Shown here piece by piece: positions 1-12,085 of a stretch of DNA of 64,000 nt. Source of the DNA: Sphagnum compactum. Its lineage: Eukaryota > Bryophyta > Sphagnopsida > Sphagnales. How positions within the stretch are numbered: the first letter of the stretch is position 1; each line of letters starts with the position of its first letter. A program made the position numbers and the translations under genes. The DNA lies in NCBI GenBank assembly GCA_965153455.1, contig OZ234493.1:4712001-4776000 (forward strand), read 5' to 3'. The notes below the pieces were generated by a model. That model was not told where the DNA came from and ran no database searches. It saw only the letters and a list, made by a program, of their open reading frames with translations.

Positions 1-360
1 TGGTTCTGACCATTGTTCTTTTATTGGGTTTTTTGTGTAAAAAAAAAAAGATGAACCACGACTAATTCATCAAGGTTCCACCTGGGTAACCTTTTGTTGG
101 AACCCTTCTCCTTCTTCCCCCAACTACCGGGTTAACTACCATTGTTGGTCAGTTCCAGATCTGGTTATTGGTCTAGTTTCCAGTTACCTGGACCCTGGGT
201 GCTGATTCCGAAAACTTGGAATTGGAACCAGACCTAGAACAAGCCTACTTTGGAACCCAAAACAGAACTAGGCTGTGGAGTCAGCCGCCTATTGGAACCT
301 AGATTGAACTGGACCTGGGATTTAGCATAATGCAGGGAACCAAACTGAACCAGAGTTTGG
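1..360. repeat. GAACC-rich degenerate repeat
   Basis: The words GGAACC, GAACCA and AACTGGACC recur with irregular spacing between about 60 and 350. Similar text returns near 17860-18050, 22560-22690 and 36000-36430, so it looks like a dispersed degenerate repeat. No ORF or transposon terminus was seen. Its class is unknown. Confidence 0.35.
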
Positions 361-1734
361 CTGTAAATTTTTCAATACAAGTTTTAAATTTTTTATGTCA
401 ATGAGTATTACTTTTTGTAGTTTCCAAGGCCAATATGGTAGTACCTTGGCAACTTCGGCACATGTATATTGATTTAATTGATGAATTTGAAAATTTATAT
501 TTTCAACAATGTATTAGAATATTCCTGAAGATTCAATATTTTCTTTCACAAATTCTTTTTCTTTGTTTTTTTTTTTCCTGTGTGAAAATTTTGACACTTC
601 TAAAAATAATTTGTTGAAGCTGCCATGGTATTATGGTATGTATTGCTTTAAAAAAAGGTTGTAGGTACATTGTCTTTTCCAATTAGGTGGTCACTTTGAG
701 TTGGTCACATGACTATAATGATGTTATCTAGAGAAAAGGTGGGGTTCATCAACTATTTTATCTACTTTGGTAAAATAGGTTGTAAGACAAAAGAAAAAGG
801 GAAGGGAGGAGAAACATCAATACAAATATACCCCATGTATTTCTTTATTGCAAAAATAAATCTAAGTCTAACAGATTTCCTTATGACTCAACAAGGAATA
901 TTAATCTCATTACAAGTTTATTGAATTCTAAATGTTGTTTTGGAAATTTTCCCACCCAAGTCTACACATCTCCTTATGACTCCATCAACCTTCATGTCAT
1001 TAGCAGTTTATTGGATTCCAACTGTTGTTCAAGAATTTCCAAAGATCTCTTATATAATTCTTCTCATTACTCTACAAATCTTACATTGAATTTTTAATAT
1101 TTAGAACATGTCCATAATCTTGAAAGGATTAACATGGCATTATAATATTTCATGTCACAATCAATCTAGGTTATGTAAAGTCTTATCACCAAAACAACTT
1201 AATCATGAAACATGACCCCTTGCCAACCACAACCATATATGACAAGTAACCAAAATAATGCCTAAAAATAAGTTAGTAACTAACTTCGACCATAGATGGC
1301 AAGGGCCCAAAATAGCAACCAAAAACAAGTTCTTGGTGATCTACCTGACTAGCCTATCATAACCATAATTGGTTCATACTAAAATATTATTTCATCACAC
1401 ATCATATGGACAATATTCAATTACTTCATAAAAATTTATGTAGGTGGGTACAGGAGAAGGAATCTTCAATTATTAATTTATTTTTCCGCTGACTCACTTT
1501 AAATGTTAAAAAAATGCAATAGAGATAAAACTTTTTTAAAAAAAGGTGCCTTACAAATTATGGAAGGCACTCTGACAAGCTAGTGCAGGGTCTTACATGA
1601 AGAGCAAGGGCCTGCACCTGATTTTGCTCTAAAACAGTACTCCGCAAACAACACTTTAAAAGAATACTGGTTAGGAAATAGCTAATCAGATTAGCGGGGT
1701 TGCGTATGGGACAGGAATACAACAAAGAAATGTC
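361..1734. other. AT-rich intergenic DNA, nothing recognised
   Basis: Short chance ORFs (60 and 71 aa) show no family resemblance and no codon character. I see no RNA gene, transposon end or array here. The last 200 bases may belong to the 5' part of the MITE copy that ends at 1794. Confidence 0.5.
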
Positions 1735-1794
1735 TCCTGTCCACAAATTATCCATCCTGCATGGTGTGATGGTGGGTGCTGGTTCACTCTGGCC
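1735..1794 (+). repeat. hAT-type MITE, 3' end (copy C)
   Basis: The 3' terminal block (CCTGTCCAC, CCATCC, CATGGTGTG, then GGTGGGTGCTGGTTCACTC, then TGGCC) is shared with the ends at 33099 and 55031 and, more loosely, 4022. The matching 5' end is not clear; the element may begin near 1540-1565. No 8-bp target duplication could be assigned, so it is listed as the 3' part only. Confidence 0.55.
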
Positions 1795-2252
1795 CCTTAG
1801 AGTGAGTTTTCACTACGTACATTAATGTGCTGTGTAAGGGACAGCTGAGCTCATCAAAGTCCATCATAGGCTGAGCTTGAAAAATGTGAGATCAAGGGAA
1901 AGGCATTGGCAACTTTGACATTACTAGCTTGTTGTGCATTCTAAGACCTTCTTACCTTGCTTTTGTTGAGGTTGGTTCTGCCTTGGATCAACTCTAATAA
2001 TGAGTGCAAATTATATGAATGATCCAAGTTGATAGAGAGGTTTGCTAAGGACATGACTACTGGGAAAGGGTTTTCATCAAATTCAGACCTTCATTTCTTC
2101 CATGCAAATGATCGATCACTCCTAAACCAATGGAGTACATAATCCTTGAACTTAATAAAGTTATCCATTAAGTCATGCCGTGTTGGGCCTGAGTTGCACC
2201 CCTCATTTGATGCTTCATCCCCTCCTGGCTGTCATTTGCAAAGTCATGAAAT
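1795..2252. other. Intergenic, nothing recognised
   Basis: No ORF, RNA gene or repeat could be supported in this stretch. Confidence 0.45.
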
Positions 2253-2523
2253 TTTATTGGCCTTGTGTTGGTAGGCAAGGATATTGTGTTGAGATTCATT
2301 ATAGAGTATAATAGGTTAAGAGGTTTTTGGCCCCTAGTTAGTAGCTCAATTTCGATACAAGGGTCTTTGAAAGATGATATTTTAGCTTGTTTTGAAACTT
2401 GAGATTTGTGGTAGAGTTATGATGTCTTGAAAGATTTTGGTTTCTTTTAGAGGATTTTTTTTTGAAGATTATATTTTTGCATGGTGAAATATTTGAATTT
2501 CCATAAGTCTTCTTTTGCCTTAA
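2253..2523. repeat. Dispersed repeat R1, copy 1
   Basis: About 270 bp closely matches 35597-35866 in the same orientation. Shared landmarks in order are GGCAAGGA, ATTCATTATAGAGTATA, TTTGGCCCCTAG, TTGAAAGATGATATTTT, TTTTGGTTTCTTTTAGAGGA, TTTGCATGGTGA and TTTTGCCTTA. It could be a piece of an LTR or another interspersed element. No terminal TG/CA or target duplication was established. The copies lie 33 kb apart, so they are not obviously the two ends of one element. Confidence 0.65.
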
Positions 2524-3716
2524 AGATACTTCTTAATGTAAATGACGAAGGCCACAGTGTCACACACTCCTTGTTAAATAAGAGGGCATGAAATGCTGAG
2601 ACTTAGGATTAAATGCACGAGGCTCGAGAACACATAGCAGCAGCAGTGATTGTTTGAAGGCGTTCAGGAAAGTAAAGGACAGGGCGAACTCAGATCTAAG
2701 TTTCAGTCCCTGTTGAAGCCCAGTGTGCTCTTTTTCACTCTTTTTTGAAATCTCATCCCATATATGAGTAAACACGGAGTTCCGGTGCTGACTTTAAGAA
2801 CAACTACCATATGCACTCAATCTCAAGTATTTCAAATTTGATCATAAACTTGAATAAATGCATTCCCAACTCTGCAAAAAATTCTTGTTGGGTACCAACA
2901 GCAAGAAAGAGTGCCCAATCTCTTTGCATCAGAGGCTAGCTACTCTTAAACCCCTGGTTTTCTTGGGAATTTTAAATTGATGCAACCACATGAATCTAAT
3001 TGTTTCCACAAAAAAAAAATTGGGCCATGTGGAGTGTGATCATAGGATCCAAATGGCCTCTTGAGTTGGGAAGTCCATGTCAATTTGAGGCGGTTTCGAT
3101 GAAGATAAGGCATGCAACACAATGTAAGGCACGACGAGTAGGGAGGTGCAGGGTGGGATTTTTGCCTAAAGGCAACAGGGAGCCGATCCAATGAAGGACA
3201 ATAGCGGAATTTGGTTGGAGGTAGATTTGGGAGGGGGCTGGTGGGTAATACTTATGCTTCCATTTGCTATTGGCTGATTTCCTGTCTGATGTGGGGGGAG
3301 AAAAATGGAATTTTGATGGTATGACATTCATGGTGCATTCACACTTGATGTTAAGTCAGTGTTAAATGAAAATCTAGGTGGCATCCTAGGTGGTGCCTAT
3401 TGTTAAATGGGCAATAGCTTAATGTTAATTGAATGTTAGGTTAACATAAAATGTTTATGGTAAGTAAGTGTAAGTCCTAAATGACTAGCATGGTGCTAGG
3501 GAACTCAACACTCAAGTCCCTAACACCAAGTGTGAATACACCTTTAGTGCTATTCTGAGTTGACCTTCAAACATTGTTACGCGTTGAATGATTAATTTGT
3601 TGCATTCGTTCAGTGCTTGGCACTTGCTCAACAAGTTGTTGGCTAGTTAAAATGAGTGTTGCAATGTACCAGGCTAGAATGGGAAGACAATAAATCAGCC
3701 AAGGGTCCTAAACTAG
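2524..3716. other. Intergenic, overlapping chance ORFs only
   Basis: The 2900-3330 part is less AT-rich and carries overlapping 60-85 aa ORFs on both strands. None resembles a known family and they contradict one another. The rest is unremarkable AT-rich DNA. Confidence 0.45.
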
Positions 3717-4022
3717 GGTTGTCGTGAACCAGCACCCACCAGTGCACCATCCACTGGATGCTTGTTATTACTCAATTGTGGATGAACCTCAACTGAGTTA
3801 ATATTTGGTTTCACCTTTGTAACCTATTTTGGAGGAAATAGGTCTCATATATAGGTAGATCGGTAGGAAAATAAGTAACTACTAGGCAAGTAAATGGTTT
3901 ATACATAGATAATGGTTGTTTTTACTACCTACCTACTAACGACCTGCTTGTGGGTTGTTAGTAGGTACCCCAAAAAAAAGCTCCTTCCTGGTGCATTGGT
4001 GGGTGCTGGTTCACTGTGACCC
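3717..4022. mobile_element. hAT-type MITE (copy A)
   Basis: This is a 306-bp non-autonomous element with terminal inverted repeats. The left end reads GTGAACCAGCACCCACCA and the right end carries its reverse complement TGGTGGGTGCTGGTTCAC; the match extends about 30 bp with a few mismatches. Flanking 8-mers TAAACTAG (3709-3716) and TAAATGAG (4023-4030) match at 6 of 8 positions, as expected for an old 8-bp duplication of the hAT superfamily. The interior holds TACCTACC-type motifs and no ORF. It is related to the copies at 32710-33099, 54495-55031 and the end at 1794. Confidence 0.75.
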
Positions 4023-4183
4023 TAAATGAGGTAGTGCAAAAGTATTGTTGCATTTCCTTTTTTTATATTAAAATTCATAACTGAGACTTGTGATGTGATA
4101 TTCAGTTGAGTAATTGATTTTGGATTAGACTACAAGACTCATAATGACCAAGTTTAGATCCATTAACATATGAACATAGGTTG

Positions 4184-5460
4184 CACTATAAGAAAAAAAG
4201 GGTGTTTTGCAATTGGCCTTGCAATTCAATTTTTGAGTTACAAAGGAAACTTGCAACTCATCGTATTTATATGTCATGAGTATTAACGAACAAGTTGAAT
4301 GAATCACAAAGTTGCAACTCATCATATATACATCACAACTCATTGCAATTCAATTGCAACTATAACACTTAAATGCTTAAGGTAGGCTAGATCCAATGGG
4401 AGGGCTCCATTGTTTTAGTGTCTAAACAAAACGTGAACCCCTCTTACTGGCGAATCTAATGCATTAAAAATCATTAAAAAATAATAGAATTGAGAAAGTT
4501 ATGGGCCCCCAAAGTAAAGGGGGTCAAGAACTCAAAAAACAAACCACCAAATGCTATAAAGGCCAGTTCCTGAACACCTAAGAAAATCCTTAATGTTGCT
4601 ATATTATTATTAGAGTTCCGAGACAATTTGTAGAACTTTAGGTGGTGCTCCTATACCATTTTAATTCAATTTAAATGAATAAGAAATAAGAAAGTTCTGA
4701 GGTTTGAAAGTAGGAGGGGTCTAAAGGAAAAAAAAAGGAAAAAAAAAGTTTTGTAAGTTGGAAAACTTATTTTTCTTCTTGTTATTTTCTCATTACTCCT
4801 TTTCCTTTGCACTTCAAAGATGATTTCTAAAGCTTGAGGTAATGCTCCTATAACATTTTAAATCACTCAAAATGAAGCATATTTGATGAAGATATAAATC
4901 ATTTATGAATATGTATCTTTATTAAGTTATAAATAGTTGTATTATAGTCATAACATAGTTGAAGATTAGTATTTTTGTAGTGATGCACTAGTGACTGTAC
5001 TAATTGTATCAATGAGAATCATAATAAAAAACTAATTGCAAACGTATCCCATAATGGGTGGTGGAAATGTGGACACATGGCATGATCACATGTATGTACA
5101 TTGTACTTTAGTTGTAACATCATTGTTGCTTTAATGGCACATTTACAATAGTTTTAAAGTAGTTGTTATATGTAACTACAACGTAACTTTCAAAAAATCA
5201 AACATGGTTGATTACATATATATGTACAATGTGTATAAATTATCGTATAGAAGACCCAATTTCAACTCACTTGCAACTATAATATAACTAATTGATTTTT
5301 TGACTTGGCAATTTATTTATTAATACACCGTATTTCTACGGGGATAATTGCACATTGGTTGTAATACCCAAGGGATAGTTGCATAATAGTTGTATATGAA
5401 TTATTTTTTGTGTTTTAGTTGCATGGAATGTGGTTTCAATGAACATGATCTTTCATAGTG
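4184..5460 (+). mobile_element. Non-autonomous CACTA element, family A copy 1
   Basis: The element starts CACTATAAG and ends CATAGTG. It is flanked by a perfect 3-bp duplication TTG (4181-4183 and 5461-5463), the hallmark of CACTA (En/Spm) transposons. Subterminal regions are rich in TTGCAACT/AGTTGCAA words, matching the known subterminal-repeat organisation of the superfamily. The interior (about 4370-4870) has three degenerate tandem units of roughly 120-200 bp around GAAAGTTATG, GGGGGTCAAGAAC and GGTGGTGCTCCTATA. There is no transposase ORF, so it would need transposase supplied in trans. Copies are at 18690-20976 (inverted), 48198-50099 and, in part, 52080-53430. Confidence 0.88.
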
Positions 5461-6836
5461 TTGACACATTTTTTGCCATCACCACATCATGTGTTTAAGT
5501 GCACCCTTGAAGCAAAAAATGGCGGTATATGAAGGTCTTGCCAAATTTGATAAACATAATTTCAACTCACCACTGCAAAAAAAAAATGTTGCTTGTTGAT
5601 ATTGATTTTGTTGAACTTTTAAGAACAATTTTTTGATTTTTTCAATTCCTTTTGGAAATACTGTTCATCTGCAGTGATATAATTATAATAAAAAATGAAC
5701 TCATACAAATTTATAATTTTGTTTAAGTCCTCTGTCATATCCTTTGGCTAAATATGGATGGAATTTGCAACTTGTTTTGTTTAAGTGTTGTGCTCATTCT
5801 ACAAAGATGGCAAGATCAAGGAATAACCACAAATCCAAGATCAAAAACCAACTTGCCACTAAGGGTGGAAGATGCAAACGCATTACCAAATCTGCATCCA
5901 AATCTGTAAAACAACAACCAACAGAATTTGGAAGATGCAAATACATCACATGGGTAGTTATGAAATCATGGTATGAGCATATTGGATTTTTCGTTGAAGG
6001 TATTCTTGACGACATATTCATGTGTTATGTATGGTCCACTCCTAGTGGATGATGAGGCAGATTAGGGCTTGTGGACATAATTGGAATCCTTTCAAAATTT
6101 GAAGCTCATTTTTAGAACATGGAAAGGCTTTACTGATATTAATCTTGTATGGCTTGCCAATTAGGTCAATGTGTTTGATGTTGTGACCAATCCTCTAATG
6201 CAAATTCTTAACTAGTTAGAGCCATTCCCCATCACCCACGACAATTTTGAAAGGTGAGTTGTGGTTCTAAATATTGTTGGTATAGATGGATCAGCCTTCA
6301 CTACTGCCCCCCACTTGTTGCCCATGCAAGATCTCAAATTTTTGAAGAATGTCACTAACAATATTATGTGGGGAGAAGGTGGGGGTTGGTGTGAACATGA
6401 GGAGCATAATGAGTGTGAGTGTGAGTTGCAAATGGAATTCCTTGTTTGGTTGTGAAAAAGGTCATGCATGGATCTAATTCTAGTATGTTGTTGATTTATG
6501 GGGTTGCTTGTGTGGTTTTCTTGAAGAACTTTGAATTTATATTTATGGATTTGATGGTCATTTGTTTGTTTGCATGTATGGCATGCTTGTTATGGATAAT
6601 GGGCTTTTTACACTTAGAGTTCTAGCTAGAAACACATGGGCGGGTGCCAGTTAAATGGCCCATTGTGACTACCAATTTGAAATGCCCACTTTGCCTTTTA
6701 TTGCCTTGCAAATATTTTGAAATTGATTCCCTTTCAAAATTGAACCTAGCTATGTAACTATTGTTACCCAAACTACCCAAACTATGTAAACCATATTTCA
6801 AAGCATATACACGTGGCAATCTGAGTTTCTACAATT
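5461..6836. other. Likely 5' part of a decayed autonomous CACTA element
   Basis: A CACTA-like start, CACTGCAAAAAAAAAA, lies at 5571, upstream of the tnp2 relic. A possible partner, TTTGTAGTG, ends at 9379, but the flanking trinucleotides differ (CAC against AAG), so the boundaries are not established. The plus-strand ORF at 5744-6052 (102 aa, basic, Cys-containing) is not recognised and may be chance. Confidence 0.3.
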
Positions 6837-7070
6837 ATGAGTCAAGATCCAAATCCTTCAACAACTCACCTATGGGCTAGATATCAAAAAAATTGGCAAA
6901 GAGAAAAAGCCTATGCCAATGCTAGGAAGGCACCCAAAATGACATGCAATTGCAATACATGTCATGGAGGGAAGGCTTGGACAAGGAAAGTTGTTTGTCG
7001 CCACCTCAATAGTTGGGGGCGCAATCCTACTTTGTGTGATGTCCAACTTGCTTTTATAAGCTCCCATTGA
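6837..7070 (+). pseudogene. CACTA transposase N-terminal (Cys-rich) fragment
   Basis: The 77-aa frame contains TCNCNTCHGGKAWTRKVV followed by a His-Leu...Gly-Arg-Asn-Pro segment. This resembles the short Cys-rich module CxCxxCxGGK...RKVVxxHLxxxGRDP found at the front of tnp2-type proteins in several plant genomes. It lies about 200 bp upstream of, and on the same strand as, the tnp2 body. No bridging frame survives. The assignment rests on recalled family pattern plus position. Confidence 0.5.
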
Positions 7071-7259
7071 ATATTAGCATATATTCACATGTAATGTCCA
7101 AGATGTCCACTTGTGAATGTCTTGATTGGAGTTTATTAAGTTAGAGTGCCCAATTTGCAATTATAAGGGTTGGATCAAGGGTATTAATTAATTTACCAAG
7201 ACTTCAACCTTGACATGTAACTGTTGCTACAAGTAGTGCTGTTGGTTGTGATGAAGTGG

Positions 7260-8715
7260 AATTGGGGAATCAAATGGCAACATCTCTCAATGATGCATGG
7301 CAAACATGTGGGATATCCATGGATCAATCTAATAGACCCAATGGAGATTTGAACATGCAAGTTAACTTCAATATGGCTAAACCCCTAGAATTTGACTAAA
7401 TGTGGTAGGGGAAAATGTTGAAAGCAATAATGTGATTTTAGGGGGATATGGACCAACACAACCTGAACTTGATCTAGAAATAGATGACCCTCACTATCTA
7501 AAGCTAGCAATTGAATCCAAAGTATCTTTGTATGAGGGTTGTGTTCTCAATAGGTTGATTGGAACATTAATGATTCTAAACACGTGCAACGCACCAAGTT
7601 GCACTAATGGATTTGTGGATGAGCTTTTATCCTTGTCGAAAAACTTTGTGCTTCCAAAACCCAATAATTTGCCTAACTTTCACTATGAGGCAAAAAGTTT
7701 AATTCAAAATCTAGGTCTTGGTTATGTAACAATCCATGCATGTGAGAATGGTTGTGTTTTGTATCACAATGAACACATGGCAACAGAGTAATGGCCAATT
7801 TATGGTGTGTCCAAATTTTTCCGTGGTCGTAATATGGTGCCAAGGAAGATCTGTGGCACTTCCCATTGATTCCATGGTTCAAACGGATGTTTAGAGCTCC
7901 TACTTTGTCTAAGTTTATGAGATGACACTAGGGGAACAAAAGTCAAGATGGATATGTGAGGCATGCTATTGATTCAAAGGCTTGGGCCCAAATTGATTCA
8001 TTATGGCCCCAATTTGCAACAAATGCCCGTAATTTAAGGGTAGGCCGTGGATTGGATGGGGGTCAATCCATTTGGGAACCAATCCATGACATGGTCAACT
8101 TAGCCAGTTCTCATCTAAACTATAATTTGCCACCTTGGCTAACCACCAAAAAGTTCTTTCTAATGCTAGCCTTACTTATTCTAGGGAAAAAATTAGTAAA
8201 ATAATACAATATTGATGTGTACATGGCTCCATTATTAGAAGAGTTGCAACTTTTTTGGAGTGGGGTTGAAGTTTGGGACATAAAAAGACTGGTGGGACAT
8301 CAGAGTTTCAAAATGCATGGCATATTTGTGTGGGAAATCCATGATTGCTTGCATATGGATTGCTTTCAGGCCATGTCACAAAGGGGTGCAAAGGATGTAT
8401 GGCTTGTGGTCCAAACACATGAAGTCACCATTCAAGAAAATTGTGCAAAACTGCCTACATCGATCACCGTAGGTGGTTATCGTTAGATCATCCATATTGA
8501 AGGAATGCCCATGACTTCAATGGCAAGTTTGAAAGAAGGTCAACCCTGAATGTTATGCAGGGGTTTCAAGTCCTTAATCATGCCATTGCATATGAGGCTT
8601 GGAAACAAGTGGTGGGACAAAAACAACAACCCGTGCTTCCATAATGAAGTGAAGCAAAGAAATGTTCTCTTTGATTTACCATATTGGAAGGTGTGGATTA
8701 AAAACCATCTCTTCA
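7260..8715 (+). pseudogene. Decayed CACTA (En/Spm) transposase, tnp2 family
   Basis: The functional family cuts and pastes CACTA DNA transposons in the nucleus. Several plus-strand frames line up in tnp2 order. 7402-7791 has the hallmark LPNFHYEAK...LGLGYVTIHAC then ENGCVLYHNEH. 7956-8204 has AIDSKAWAQIDSLWPQFAT, then RNLRVGRGLDG and YNLPPWLTTKKFFLMLALL. 8217-8486 starts VYMAPLLEELQLFW and has a Trp-Glu-Ile-His-Asp segment. 8550-8714 contains VLFDLPYWKVW. Frames are broken by several stops and shifts, so no functional protein is possible. The C-terminal half of tnp2 was not seen. It could have been the transposase source for the short CACTA elements here, but shared ends were not shown. Confidence 0.82.
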
Positions 8716-9481
8716 ACATAATTATGTTGTTTTCCATTGTTTCCATTGTTGAATTTGTTCATAATGAGACCCCTAATCGGCCAATATTGTTGCCATTGCT
8801 AAAAGGTTGCCTTCTTGGTCTGTTATTGTTGAATTAAAAACCCCTCCATCTACCATTGTGTTCATATTAGTATAGGGTATTCCAATATTGCTACCATTGC
8901 TAAAAGGTTGCCTTCTTAATTTGCCGCCCATGCTAATTTTGAACACCCTCGGTCTGCCATTACTGAATTTAAACACCTTTGGTTTACCATAAAGCACTAC
9001 CTAGATTTTTCCTTTGTAATTTTAGGTCTTTTACTTGCCTGAAGAAACATGTTTTCATCAATGGGGATCTTCCATTGTGGAAAGTAACAGTCAAGCTAGA
9101 TTGGGATCTTTTAATCATTGAAAAACACCAATTAGTCTATCATTAAATTTTTAAAAAAAGTTATTCCCAAAACTACTTTACATAGGAAAAAGTTATGTAC
9201 TCAAGCCCCTCTCCTATACATTATTGTCATACTTGTACATGGTACACTTCAATTTACCAGATTATTGCAATTATACCTATTAATTGTCCCTGTTGGTCAA
9301 ACAAAAATATGTGGTTATTGTTCATTTGATATGGTTGTTAACACAATGTAGGTTAAGAAGTTATGATATATTTGTAGTGAAGTCTAAACCTTGCCCACTT
9401 TCTAAGATTAGGGTTTGGATTGCCATTGGAGGAATGTGGGTAATTTTGAAGTTTGATGATGTTAGGGAGATTGTTATATTA
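8716..9481. other. Downstream flank of tnp2 relic
   Basis: An internal near-duplication repeats CCAATATTG...CCATTGCTAAAAGGTTGCC at about 8779-8820 and 8881-8920. Otherwise no feature is recognised. Confidence 0.4.
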
Positions 9482-11110
9482 CATTAGGAGAAAAAGGATA
9501 TTTTTTAACCAATCGATTTTCGACTACATGTCATCCTCAACTTTGTTTCGACTACACATTAATATTTATTTTTAAGAATTCCATGTGGATGGGATGACAT
9601 TTCAAATGAGTTGACATGTCGACTAGTTTGGTAAGTGTACGACATTGACCACTAACGGGTGTTGATCATCAAAATATTTTTAAAAATAAAACATAACATA
9701 GTTGAAGAGTAGTTGAAAATTCCACTTTGCCATGACATTATGCCACTTTAAGTCAATTGCTTGACTATTTTGGTGGACCTTATTTTTGAATGGATGAAAA
9801 AAAGATATTGATGGATGAAATATTGCATGCATTTTCAAATGTACTTCAATTTTAATTATCATTACCTATACCCTACCAACATATTACCTACCCACCTACC
9901 TACTTATCATTACTTACACCCTATGTACATGTTATCTATTTACTATTGTACTTATACATACATATTACATACCTACTTACCTAGGTACCTACAGACTATT
10001 AACCTACATAACTTAACCTACACCCTACTTTAAATCACCTATGCGATAATTTAAATCTACTTAACCTAAAATTTATCACCTACCTATAACTACTTTGATA
10101 ATATATGTAATAAGTACCTACCTAACCTACAAAGTATTAATACCTACTTACATGTACTTAGAAGTAATTTGCAACAAGTGTACTTGCTTAAACTATAACC
10201 TACCTAGGTAGTTAATGAGGCATGTAAGCATGTAGGCTACTTAAGTGGTTAGGTTGGATAGCTAGTGAGGCTAGATTTAAATGGGGTGGCAAGGCAAGGT
10301 AAGTTATGATTACCTACCTACTTATTGTCAATCTAGATGCAATAGGAGGTCCATAAGTAAGTAATAGGTAGACATGTTAGGTCAAATGTAGGTAAGTAAA
10401 TTACTTAAATTAATTAGGTATAGGTAGATAGGTATTAAATAACTAAGTAACTAGGCAAGGCTTTTAGGTAGGTATTTATTTGATTTTTGTTTAATCATGG
10501 TGTCACGACTCACAACTTATTTGCTTATACCTACCTAAGTGATTCACAACCTACCTATATTTAACCTATTACTACCTACCTAGGTCTACATAGGCTTTAA
10601 GTTAAGTAAGAAAATTAATTAGACGTAGGCTAGGATAAATAACTAGGCTTAGCAAGGATTCAATTTTGTGGTATAAAATAATTGGTATATAATTTTATGG
10701 CATTTTAAATATTCATTAAAATTCCATAAAATGCCACAAAATTAAATTATACCATTTATAATGTTTTAAATTATATCATAAAATGTCATTAGTTTATAAA
10801 TTATTCCATTTATGCCATTAAATGTCATATAATATGTATAATGCCATAATTAATTATGAATGGATGGATTTAATGTGGCATATAATATGAATGAATGAAT
10901 GAATAATTTAATGTGCCAAATAATATGGATGAATGGATGGTATGACATATAATAGTGGTGGCAATGTGTTGGCAGGAAATTCAAAATTTAAATTATAGTT
11001 GAAAACAACTTGAAACGATGTCAACTTGCATAGTTGAAAATTAGTTGACATCCCGACTATAACCACATACTTCATCCATCCATGGATGAAGGGACTACAA
11101 TTAAATAACA
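9482..11110. repeat. TACCTA-rich repeat region, possibly inside a CACTA-like element
   Basis: From about 9850 to 10650 the words TACCTACC, TACTTACC, CCTAGGTAGG and AAGTAGGT recur densely on both strands, many of them self-complementary. This is followed by ATGGATGG/ATGCCATAAAAT-rich DNA. The left edge (CATTAGGAGAAAAAGGATA, then TTTCGACTA) resembles the right end of the element at 38855-40944 in inverse. The right edge has GACTATAACC-type words but no clear TAGTG terminus. Calling it a complete element would be overreach. Confidence 0.45.
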
Positions 11111-11696
11111 TTGTCATTCACTTTGAGCTTTCTTTGCGATCTAGTTTGATTTTTATTTTTATTTTACAGTTTGTTTTATTTTATTTTGTTTTTATTTAGG
11201 CACAACTTATGTTTAGAAGTTTAAATCATGTAGTTTAATATCAATTCATGGATTTTTTTCAAATGAGTGCATCATGCCTTTTGCATGTGAGGAATTTCAA
11301 GTTTTTTATTTTGGGGTTATTGTTAAGTTGTTTTTTTCTTTATCATGTTCAAGTTTTTTTTTTCTTCGTTTCATTGCATTTAAAAAATAAATTATTAAGC
11401 ACATTAAGGTCATATGGTGTCAAAAAAAAAGAACATGAATAACATGAGGAAACAAGCTTATGGAGTTTGGAAGCCACCACCACACATGCCTTTTACAATT
11501 GTAGGTGCTTAAAAACTCATTTCCTTTTTTTTGTTTATTTTCCCTTTACTAAGATATTAATTTTTTAAATTTCTCCCCATGTTACCTTTAGTTAAATTTT
11601 TTTAGCTAGGTTTTGTTTTGAACTCTTGTTGGTTTTTCTTTCAACTAGGTTTTTCTTTGAACTTTCATTAAGGTAACTAGGTTCATTTTACTACAC
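11111..11696. other. T-rich intergenic DNA, nothing recognised
   Basis: Long T-rich runs on the plus strand and a 64-aa chance ORF. No feature supported. Confidence 0.45.
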
Positions 11697-12085
11697 TTAA
11701 GTGCTTAGGGCAATCCAAATCCAAGGGGAAAGCTCTTTTGTTTCTAGTGTCCAAGCAGATGTTGAACCCTTCCTCTTCGTGCATTTAAAGCACTAAAAAT
11801 TGTCAAAAACGAATTAAAAATGGGAAAGTTATGTTCCCCCAAAGTAGGGGGGGTCAAGAATTCAAAATAGCAAACCACAACCGGTTTTTGAACACCCAAT
11901 TTTTTTTTTTAATGTTGTTCTATTGTTATTATAGTTCCAAAATTATTTATAGAACTTAAAGTGGTGCTCCTATAACACTTTAAATCATTTAAAATGAAGA
12001 AGAAATGAGAAAGTTATGAGCTTTGAAAGTAGAAGGGGTTTAAATAAAAGAAAAAAGAAAATCGTGTTTTGTAAGTATGAAAGGT
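11697..12085. repeat. Isolated copy of the CACTA family A interior
   Basis: This stretch matches the interior of the elements at 4184-5460 and 48198-50099. Shared landmarks are CACTTAAGTGCTTAGGG, GAAAGTTATGTTCCCCCAAA, GGGGGTCAAGAATTC, GGTGGTGCTCCTATAACA and GAAAGTAGAAGGGG. The characteristic TTGCAACT ends are missing here. Either it is a truncated copy, or the family captured a sequence that also exists on its own. Confidence 0.6.

Noticed and set aside
5744-6052. 102-aa ORF with paired Cys as a zinc-finger protein
   Set aside because: Cys/His spacing fits no finger I know, and an antisense 75-aa ORF is as good.
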